Positions 56,918 through 64,000 of a stretch of 64,000 nucleotides of DNA are shown here, one piece after another. The position numbers were made by a program, and so were the translations under genes. The DNA comes from Candidatus Omnitrophota bacterium (GTDB lineage: Bacteria > Hinthialibacterota > Hinthialibacteria > Hinthialibacterales > Hinthialibacteraceae). Numbering within the stretch: position 1 is the first letter of the stretch; each line of letters opens with the position of its first letter. Where the stretch lies: contig QZKN01000002.1 in the NCBI GenBank assembly GCA_003598175.1, forward strand, positions 1 through 64,000, read 5' to 3'. A model generated the notes under the pieces. It did not search any database. It had not been told where the DNA came from and saw only the letters and a list, made by a program, of their open reading frames with translations.

Positions 56918-58729
56918 CTATGTTGAAAAATAATCCTGGATCGCTTTGACTTGCAAGTTTTCCTTTAAATTGGAGCGAATTCCCAAAACCGCCGCCCGGG
57001 CCGCGGCAACGGTGGTCACGTAGGGGATATGATGTTCCAACGCGCAACGGCGAAGAGCCAGCTCATCGTAGGCGGAGCTCGCATCGAGCGGCGTATTGAT
57101 AACCAGCGCCGTATTCAAGTTTTTCATGATATCCACGATATGGGGACGGTCTTCCTTCACTTTAAACACCCGTTTGCTGGGAATTTTATGCTGACGGAGA
57201 AATTCAAACGTTCCCCCTGTCGCCAACAATTCAAATCCCATTTCCGCCAGCCAGCGAGCCGATTCGACGATAGCGGGTTTGTCCCGATCCGTCACACTGA
57301 TCACGACCTGTCGCTTATCCAGCGGAGGATTGGGCTCCGGCAACATCATCCCCGCTCCGGCCTGCGCTTTGGCGTAGGCGCGCCCAAAATCCGTATCGAT
57401 TCCCATCACTTCGCCGGTCGAACGCATTTCCGGACCCAGAAGAATATCCACGCCGGGAAACTTGAGAAACGGCAAGACCGCTTCTTTGACAGCGATATGA
57501 TGAATGGTCGGACGAGGCGGCAATCCAAACGAAGCCAGCGAGATGCCGGCCATGATCTTCGCGGCGATTTTGGCCAAAGGCACGCCGGTCGCCTTGCTGA
57601 CAAAAGGCACCGTCCGCGACGCGCGCGGATTCACTTCGAGCACGTAAACCTGCTCGGCGCCATCTCGCCGAGTCACCGCATATTGAATGTTCATCAACCC
57701 GCAAGCATGAAGAGCCTTCGCCAACGTGATCGTTTGTGCACAAATCGTATCCACCGTTTCCGACATCAACGTTCGCGGTGGAATAACGCAGGCGCTGTCG
57801 CCGGAATGGATGCCGGCGAATTCGATGTGCTCCATGATCCCGCCAACGTACACATCGCTCATGTCAGACACGGCATCCACGTCAACTTCGACTGCATCTT
57901 CCAGATATTTATCGATCAACACCGGATGTTCGGGGGAAACCTGAACGGCGCGTTTCATGTAAGTCGAGAGGCGATTCTCGTCATACACGATTTCCATGGC
58001 GCGGCCGCCCAACACATAAGAAGGGCGCACCAAAACGGGATATCCTATTCGATTCGCAATGGTTTTCGCTTCGGCAACCGTCGTAGCGGTACCGTTGGGC
58101 GGTTGGTTGATCCGCAATTCCTCCAGCAAAGCGCCGAATCGTTTTCGATCCTCCGCCAAATCGATGCTGTCGGGCGAGGTCCCGAGAATATTGACTCCCG
58201 CGCGTTCGAGCGGCACCGCCAGCTTCAGCGGAGTCTGCCCGCCAAACTGCACAATCACCCCTTTCGGTTGTTCGGCTTCGATGATGTGCATGACATCTTC
58301 AAAGGTCAACGGTTCGAAATACAACCGGTCCGCCGTGTCATAATCCGTGGAAACCGTCTCGGGATTGGAATTGATCATGATGGTTTCATAGCCGATTTCC
58401 CGCAACGCCATCACGGCATGGACGCAGCAATAATCAAACTCAATTCCCTGCCCGATACGGTTGGGGCCGCCGCCAAGAATCACGATTTTTCCCTTCTCGC
58501 TGGGCCGGACTTCGCTTTCCGTTTCGTACGTGGAATAATGATAGGGGGTAAACGCCTCAAATTCAGCGGCGCAGGTATCCACGGTTTTGAAAACGGGGAC
58601 AATCGCAAGACGTTTTCTGAGTCGGCGGATATCCGACTCGGACACTCCCCACAAATACCCCAACTGACGATCGGAAAAACCGAATTGCTTCGCTTGCAAA
58701 ATTATGTTTTTAAGTTCGGTTTCGTTCAT
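56918..58729 (-). CDS. carB: Carbamoyl-phosphate synthase large subunit, C-terminal half
   Basis: FKTVDTCAAEFEAFTPYHYSTYE, ILGGGPNRIGQGIEFDYCCVHAVMAL, MGS-domain C-terminus; ATG at 58729 (TTG alternatives to 58750). Confidence 0.95.
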   Translation of the reverse strand: MNETELKNIILQAKQFGFSDRQLGYLWGVSESDIRRLRKRLAIVPVFKTVDTCAAEFEAFTPYHYSTYETESEVRPSEKGKIVILGGGPNRIGQGIEFDYCCVHAVMALREIGYETIMINSNPETVSTDYDTADRLYFEPLTFEDVMHIIEAEQPKGVIVQFGGQTPLKLAVPLERAGVNILGTSPDSIDLAEDRKRFGALLEELRINQPPNGTATTVAEAKTIANRIGYPVLVRPSYVLGGRAMEIVYDENRLSTYMKRAVQVSPEHPVLIDKYLEDAVEVDVDAVSDMSDVYVGGIMEHIEFAGIHSGDSACVIPPRTLMSETVDTICAQTITLAKALHACGLMNIQYAVTRRDGAEQVYVLEVNPRASRTVPFVSKATGVPLAKIAAKIMAGISLASFGLPPRPTIHHIAVKEAVLPFLKFPGVDILLGPEMRSTGEVMGIDTDFGRAYAKAQAGAGMMLPEPNPPLDKRQVVISVTDRDKPAIVESARWLAEMGFELLATGGTFEFLRQHKIPSKRVFKVKEDRPHIVDIMKNLNTALVINTPLDASSAYDELALRRCALEHHIPYVTTVAAARAAVLGIRSNLKENLQVKAIQDYFST

Positions 58730-58736
58730 TCGCCGC

Positions 58737-60287
58737 TCATACCCCAACAATTTTTTGATCTTCCCTTATCCACTCTACAACATCTTTTTTGACATTGCGC
58801 AATTGATATTCCATATCCACGATTTCCGCCAGGTTGACCAAAAACCAGGGATCAATCTTCGTATATTGATAAATGTCCTGAATACTCAATCCGATTTGCA
58901 AGGCATACCGAATATAGAAAATGCGATCAGGATTCGGCCGTTTCAGTTTTTCGATGATTTCCTCTTTCAGATACGAAGCGGATGGATCCTGATAGGAAGA
59001 ATCCTGCGGATCCTCAAATACGAGCTGATGCTGAAATACGTACGTGTCCTTCCCATCCGCGCCGAATCCGAATCGATCGATTTCGAGTGATCGCAATCCT
59101 TTTTGCAAGGCTTCCTTGAACGTACGGCCGATGGACATCGCTTCTCCGACCGATTTCATTTGCGTCCCCAACGTCGAATCGGAGCCGGGAAATTTTTCGA
59201 ACGCCCATCGCGGAATTTTTACCACACAATAATCGATCGTTGGCTCGAATGAAGCGGGCGTCACGCGGGTGATATCGTTGCGAATCTCATCCAACGTAAA
59301 GCCGACCGCCAGTTTCGCGGCAATCTTGGCAATGGGAAAACCGGTCGCTTTCGACGCCAGGGCCGAACTGCGGGAAACGCGAGGATTCATTTCAATGACG
59401 ACCATGCGTCCGTCTTTGGGATTGACGGCAAATTGGATGTTGGAGCCTCCCGTTTCGACGCCGATTTCCCGAATGATGTCGATGGAGGCGTCGCGCATGG
59501 CCTGATATTCCTTATCGGTCAGCGTCTGCGCCGGCGCGACGGTGATACTGTCGCCGGTATGCACACCCATCGGATCGAAGTTCTCGATCGAACAGATAAT
59601 TACGACGTTATCCGCCAAATCCCGCATGACTTCCAACTCGAATTCTTTCCAACCGAGAACCGATTCCTCGATCAGAACCGTGTGGCAGGGACTGCACTCC
59701 AATCCCCAGCGAACCACGTCGGGAAATTCCTCACGGTTGTATGCGGTTCCCGCGCCGGTGCCTCCCAGTGTGAAGGAAGGCCGTATGATCGCGGGAAAAC
59801 CAACCTCCTTAATGATGTTCATCGCTTCATCGACGCTGCGAGCATAGCCGCTGCGAGGAACTTGCAGATTTATACGGTTCATCGCTTCTTTAAACAACTC
59901 ACGATCTTCCGCTTTGTTGATCGCTTCCAACTTCGCGCCGATCAACTCGACGCCATGTCGTTCAAGAATCCCGTTTTCCGCAAGGGCAACCGCATTATTG
60001 AGGGCAGTCTGGCCGCCCAATGTGGGTAAAAGGCAATCCGGTTTTTCGATTTCGATGATTTTTTCCAGCACTTGCGGCGAGATTGGTTCGATATACGTGC
60101 GATTTCCCAAATCCGGATCGGTCATAATCGTCGCCGGATTGCTATTGACCAACACGACTTCATACCCTTCCTCCCGCAGCGCTTTACAGCCCTGCGTGCC
60201 GGAGTAATCAAACTCACAGGCCTGGCCAATAATAATTGGGCCCGAGCCGATAATGAGAATCTTATGGATATCTGTTCGTTTTGGCAT
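58737..60287 (-). CDS. carB: Carbamoyl-phosphate synthase large subunit, N-terminal half
   Basis: [49 protein letters not shown]; ends [12 protein letters not shown]-stop in the oligomerisation region. Confidence 0.95.
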   Translation of the reverse strand: MPKRTDIHKILIIGSGPIIIGQACEFDYSGTQGCKALREEGYEVVLVNSNPATIMTDPDLGNRTYIEPISPQVLEKIIEIEKPDCLLPTLGGQTALNNAVALAENGILERHGVELIGAKLEAINKAEDRELFKEAMNRINLQVPRSGYARSVDEAMNIIKEVGFPAIIRPSFTLGGTGAGTAYNREEFPDVVRWGLECSPCHTVLIEESVLGWKEFELEVMRDLADNVVIICSIENFDPMGVHTGDSITVAPAQTLTDKEYQAMRDASIDIIREIGVETGGSNIQFAVNPKDGRMVVIEMNPRVSRSSALASKATGFPIAKIAAKLAVGFTLDEIRNDITRVTPASFEPTIDYCVVKIPRWAFEKFPGSDSTLGTQMKSVGEAMSIGRTFKEALQKGLRSLEIDRFGFGADGKDTYVFQHQLVFEDPQDSSYQDPSASYLKEEIIEKLKRPNPDRIFYIRYALQIGLSIQDIYQYTKIDPWFLVNLAEIVDMEYQLRNVKKDVVEWIREDQKIVGV

Positions 60288-60328
60288 TACAAGAAACCTT
60301 TTCGATTATACACAACACATTCGTTCAT

Positions 60329-60442
60329 GGGTAAAGCAGGCGTCCCCGCTTGCACGAACAGCGCAGGCGAGGACGCCTGCTCTACCCAAGAAGATGCGGA
60401 CAGGATGTCCGCGCTCCGGCAATTTGCCGACAGGATGCCGGC
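60329..60442. repeat. Composite of three palindromic modules
   Basis: GGGTAAAGCAGGCGTCC...GGACGCCTGCTCTACCC (60329-60387); GCGGAC-AGGAT-GTCCGC (60396-60412); GCCGAC-AGGAT-GCCGGC (60426-60442). Confidence 0.9.
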
Positions 60443-60450
60443 GCTACATT

Positions 60451-61611
60451 CTACTCATCCTTATCACCGGTCATCATGCGAACAAAACGATCGAAATGAT
60501 GAGCGGCGTCGTATGGGCCGGGAGAAGCTTCGGGATGATATTGAACCGAAAAACATCTCAATTCCCTCGATTCCAACCCTTCGACGGTATTGTCATTCAG
60601 ATTGATATGCGTCACTTCGACCTTTTTGTCCCTTATACTTTCCATATCCACACAGAATCCGTGATTTTGCGAAGTGATGTCGATTTTGCCGCTTTTCAAG
60701 TGTTTCACCGGTTGATTGGCCCCGCGATGGCCGAATTTTAATTTATACGTGGTTCCACCGAGCGCCAATCCTAAAACTTGATGGCCGAGGCATATTCCGA
60801 AAATGGGATAACTTCCCAATAATTGTTGAATCGTATGGATCGCATAGGTAACCGGCTCGGGATCTCCCGGTCCGTTCGAGAGAAAGATTCCATCCGGTTG
60901 GAGCGCGCGTATTTCGTCCGCGTCGGTGTATGCGGGGACCACATGCACCTCACAGCCTCGTTCCGTCAAATGGCGCAAAATATTTTGCTTGATGCCAAAA
61001 TCGAAAGCCAGGACGCACAGGGGATTCGCGGACTTCGTGAATATTTTCGAATGGTAAGTTGGATGAAGCCGATCCTTCCATCGATAGGATTCATTCGTGG
61101 TTACCGATCGCACCAAATCCGCTCCGATCATGGAGGGAACCGCATCGATTTTAGCGTGGATATCCGCCTCGGTTCCATCCTCCGTGCTAATCACTCCCCG
61201 CATCACGCCGTATGTTCGTAGTTTTCTCACCAATGCGCGCGTATCGACGCCGCATAAACCGACAATATGTTGGGATAGCATCCATTCTTCCAGCGATCGC
61301 GTGGATCGCCAGTTGCTGGGAATTTGTGAGATTTCCTTAACGATAAAACCGGCGACTTGAATTTTTGACGATTCCACATCTTCTTCATTCACGCCGTAAT
61401 TCCCGATCAGAGGGTAAGTCATCGTCACGATCTGGCCGTAATACGATGGATCGGTCAACACTTCCTGATAACCGGTCATCGATGTATTGAACACCACCTC
61501 GCCGCCGGCTTCCCCGACAGCGCCAAACGCGCGGCCTCGAAAAACAGCGCCGTCTTCGAGAATCAGAACAGCCGGTTTTCTGATGATTGTATTGAGTATG
61601 GAATTATTCAT
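60451..61611 (-). CDS. carA: Carbamoyl-phosphate synthase small subunit
   Basis: LEDGAVFRGRAFGAVGEAGGEVVFNTSMTGYQEVLTDPSYYGQIVTMTYPLIGNYG...PIFGICLGHQVLGLALGG. Confidence 0.96.
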   Translation of the reverse strand: MNNSILNTIIRKPAVLILEDGAVFRGRAFGAVGEAGGEVVFNTSMTGYQEVLTDPSYYGQIVTMTYPLIGNYGVNEEDVESSKIQVAGFIVKEISQIPSNWRSTRSLEEWMLSQHIVGLCGVDTRALVRKLRTYGVMRGVISTEDGTEADIHAKIDAVPSMIGADLVRSVTTNESYRWKDRLHPTYHSKIFTKSANPLCVLAFDFGIKQNILRHLTERGCEVHVVPAYTDADEIRALQPDGIFLSNGPGDPEPVTYAIHTIQQLLGSYPIFGICLGHQVLGLALGGTTYKLKFGHRGANQPVKHLKSGKIDITSQNHGFCVDMESIRDKKVEVTHINLNDNTVEGLESRELRCFSVQYHPEASPGPYDAAHHFDRFVRMMTGDKDE

Positions 61612-61820
61612 CGATCCGTTTTCTTATTCTGCAGAACCATCTCTACCCTAATCAGGTAATTTTTGAAATTTTTCGCTTTATTTACGCGAAAGCGAAAGAT
61701 GATTTTCCTACTTCGTGAGGGGAGTATGCTTATCGGACGGCATTTTGTCAATGTGAAACAACGCCATTCATAACCGGTTAGTCCCCATGAAACATAAAAA
61801 TAGGTTGAGGCGCGGCCCTT

Positions 61821-61844
61821 CGCTTTGCGCCTGCGGGCAAAGCG
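61821..61844. repeat. Inverted repeat CGCTTTGC...GCAAAGCG
   Basis: 8-bp perfect arms within a GC-rich intergenic block. Confidence 0.6.
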
Positions 61845-61975
61845 CCCGGGACCCGATCGGACGTTGCGATACAGAAGCACCGAAAATTCCCGTCTTCTTT
61901 TTTCCTTGACCTTTTTCGACTTGAACTTACAATAGTCACATGAACAACTCATGCTTGGGCATCCGGGAGGCCTAA

Positions 61976-62245
61976 ATGACTGAACCAATGAATTCTCAAA
62001 CGAACCAGAATATTCCCAATTCCATCGAAGAACGCGTCCGTACCCTTCTCGAGCAGGAAGTCCGCCCCGTCATTCAACGCGACGGTGGAGACATCGTTTT
62101 TATGGGGATGGATGGAAAGACGGTTCAAGTTCAACTGCAGGGCGCCTGCGTCGGATGCCCCAACAGCGCGTACACTCTACAAATGGGTGTGGAACGATAT
62201 CTCAAACAAATGATTCCCGAAATCGAAGGAGTCGTGTCCGTATAA
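61976..62245 (+). CDS. NifU C-terminal (Nfu) domain Fe-S scaffold protein
   Basis: VRPVIQRDGGDIVFMGMDGKTVQVQLQGACVGCPNSAYTLQMGVERYLKQMIPEI. Confidence 0.93.
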   Translation: MTEPMNSQTNQNIPNSIEERVRTLLEQEVRPVIQRDGGDIVFMGMDGKTVQVQLQGACVGCPNSAYTLQMGVERYLKQMIPEIEGVVSV

Positions 62246-62482
62246 AACTCACGTGTGCTTATGAGACTTTTGTACGATCCTGACCGGATCGCGGAAAATT
62301 TCTCACTTACCTCCCATTCCCCCTGCGATCCACCCGTCTACGAAGAGGATTGGCGAGGGGAGAGTTTTTGTGTAAGATGAGGATTCAAATCCTTTCCCAA
62401 AAATCCTATGTGGTTTTATCGCGTCGTCATTCTGCGAGAAGAGTCGTTTTTCCATGCCTGTGATTGAGAATTGCGTTTCAGA

Positions 62483-63679
62483 ATGAAAAAACATTCTCCT
62501 CTCATTGTCGTCTTTGTTACCGTATTTTTGGATTTGCTTGGCTTCGGCATACTCATTCCGCTGCTTCCCTACGTCGCGGAAGAGTATGACGCAAACGGCT
62601 TTTTAGTCGGCCTGTTGTTCGCCTCTTATTCCGCAGCGCAGTTCCTGTTCGCGCCGATGTGGGGACGATTGTCCGACCGGTACGGCAGACGGCCGGTGAT
62701 TCTCATCAGCCTTTGCGGTTCGACGACGGGGTACTTGATCTTCGCCTTTGCCGGCTCCCTGTCCTGGCTTTTCATTTCCCGCATTTTGTCGGGAATCGCG
62801 GCGGCCAATATTTCGACGGCGCAGGCGATTGTCGCCGACATTCTCCCTCCGCAGGAACGCACGAAAGGGATGGGAATGGTCGGCGCGGCGTTGGGTTTGG
62901 GATTTACCTTCGGCCCGGCGCTCGGCGGCATGTTCGTCGAGCAAACCAATTACAGTATGCCCTTCTTTATCGCGGCGGGCTTGTCGGGACTGGATTTTCT
63001 GTTTGCATTCTTCCTGCTGCCGGAAACCGTTTCCTTACAAAATCACAGCCAATATGAACAACGCCGGTTTTCTTTGCCTCAACTCAAATCCGCGTTGACC
63101 GTCCCTATGATTCCACATCTGCTCGTGATTTCGCTGATTTATTACATTGCATTTGCTGCGATGGAAGGAACGTTGGGTCTGTTCGTGAAGGAAGAATTTG
63201 CGTTGGATGCGAAGCAGAACAGCTACTTTTTCTTTCTGGTGGGGATCATTATCGCCGTCATTCAAGGCGGAGTCGTCGGACGCCTGGCAAAGCGTTTCGG
63301 GGATGTCAACGTTTTGCTGATCGGCATCTGCGGTGTGTTTATCGGACTGCTGAGCATCGTGTTCGCGCCCTCGCTGCCGGTTTTCATCGGCGCAATGATC
63401 CCGCTTGCCATCGGCGCGGGATTCTATACGCCCGCCATGACCAGTTTGATCTCCCAGCAAAGCGCACAGGAAGTACAGGGCGGTATTTTAGGATTGAATC
63501 AATCGATGGCCAGTTTGGGGCGCATTATCGGGCCATTGGCAGGCGGGACGTTGTTCGATTGGCTGGGCAGGCACTCTCCCTATGTTTTCGGCTCCATTCT
63601 CATTTTCATTGCGTTCCTGATCGTTTTTCCGCTCAAAACGAGGAAAAACAAATCAAAAAATTGGATGCAAATCTCATAA
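62483..63679 (+). CDS. MFS transporter (TetA-like, 12 TM)
   Basis: LLGFGILIPLLPYVAEEY, APMWGRLSDRYGRRPVILISL, ISRILSGIAAANISTAQAIVADI. Confidence 0.92.
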   Translation: MKKHSPLIVVFVTVFLDLLGFGILIPLLPYVAEEYDANGFLVGLLFASYSAAQFLFAPMWGRLSDRYGRRPVILISLCGSTTGYLIFAFAGSLSWLFISRILSGIAAANISTAQAIVADILPPQERTKGMGMVGAALGLGFTFGPALGGMFVEQTNYSMPFFIAAGLSGLDFLFAFFLLPETVSLQNHSQYEQRRFSLPQLKSALTVPMIPHLLVISLIYYIAFAAMEGTLGLFVKEEFALDAKQNSYFFFLVGIIIAVIQGGVVGRLAKRFGDVNVLLIGICGVFIGLLSIVFAPSLPVFIGAMIPLAIGAGFYTPAMTSLISQQSAQEVQGGILGLNQSMASLGRIIGPLAGGTLFDWLGRHSPYVFGSILIFIAFLIVFPLKTRKNKSKNWMQIS

Positions 63680-63695
63680 TTCCACTTGACGGATT

Positions 63696-63712
63696 GTACG
63701 CTTTGACCGTAC
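63696..63712. promoter_or_regulatory. Candidate HigA operator GTACG-N7-CGTAC
   Basis: Inverted repeat directly upstream of the higBA remnant, spanning a TTGAC element. Confidence 0.5.
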
Positions 63713-63721
63713 GATTCAGGT

Positions 63722-63769
63722 ATGAAGATTTATAGCATCAAGCATAAAGGTTTAAGATGCCCCCCATAA
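63722..63769 (+). pseudogene. HigB toxin N-terminal remnant
   Basis: MKIYSIKHKGLRCPP-stop; IKHKGL resembles HigB N-termini; overlaps the higA start. Confidence 0.6.
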
Positions 63770-64000
63770 AAATCGGAATGAAACCCAGCCATCCCGGAGA
63801 TTTTATTCGTACCGAAATTTTAGAGGAATTCAATCTATCCATTTCACGAGCCGCCGAAATCCTGCACGTTCGTCGTGCGACACTTTCCGATTTGGTTCAT
63901 GAAAAAACATCTCTATCGCCGGAAATGGCCCTGCGGATTGAAAAAACTTTTGGCGTCTCTATGGAAACGTTGCTACAAATGCAGGCTTGGTTTGATAGTT
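63757..64000 (+). CDS. HigA-family antitoxin (partial at window edge)
   Basis: MPPIKIGMKPSHPGDFIRTEILEEFNLSISRAAEILHVRRATLSDLVHEKTSLSPEMALRIEKTFGVSMETLLQMQAWFDS. Confidence 0.93.
   Translation, partial: MPPIKIGMKPSHPGDFIRTEILEEFNLSISRAAEILHVRRATLSDLVHEKTSLSPEMALRIEKTFGVSMETLLQMQAWFDS

Noticed and set aside
57029-58792. 587-aa plus-strand ORF antisense to carB
   Set aside because: Codon-bias shadow of the conserved carB-C reading frame; His/Arg/Phe-rich composition typical of antisense ORFs.
61608-61988. 126-aa minus ORF overlapping the carA start
   Set aside because: Basic low-complexity peptide that includes the translated palindrome; no RBS or family support.

Overview
This 64 kb bacterial chromosomal window has about 45 supportable genes. 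No tRNA, rRNA, CRISPR array or canonical IS transposase was recognised. Core genes: rpoC (minus, runs off the left edge; the ORF track omits it) and rpoB, recO, nagB, carA, a carB split into two adjacent ORFs, proC and a NifU-like protein. Accessory genes include an ECF sigma / zinc-finger-FecR / beta-propeller / DUF5666 cluster, STAS and PilZ proteins, pseudopilins, Tat-signal proteins, two tandem ~810-aa secreted paralogs and an AMP-ligase/ACP/PlsC fusion. Strongest observations: (1) a secreted-protein gene at 18.6-20.2 kb whose perfect SD and signal peptide are one CCTT unit out of frame with a 512-codon body, a candidate phase-variable locus, lying between two Rpn-family nuclease paralogs, one of which carries an 8x12-bp in-frame repeat; (2) a RelE-like toxin N-terminus fused in frame to the tail of a beta-helix protein, still coupled to its antitoxin; (3) a HigA antitoxin behind a roughly 12-codon HigB remnant; (4) a minus-strand cluster at 50-55.8 kb with a 1161-aa coiled-coil lipoprotein, two mutually paralogous small proteins flanking it, and an unlisted 34-aa single-TM microprotein; (5) a family of intergenic palindromes with a shared arm and loop vocabulary at about nine sites; (6) an orphan pseudopilin tail overlapping the end of recO. 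The organism is probably an uncultivated lineage, but taxonomy is inference only. No database search was run; all family calls are from reading the translations.
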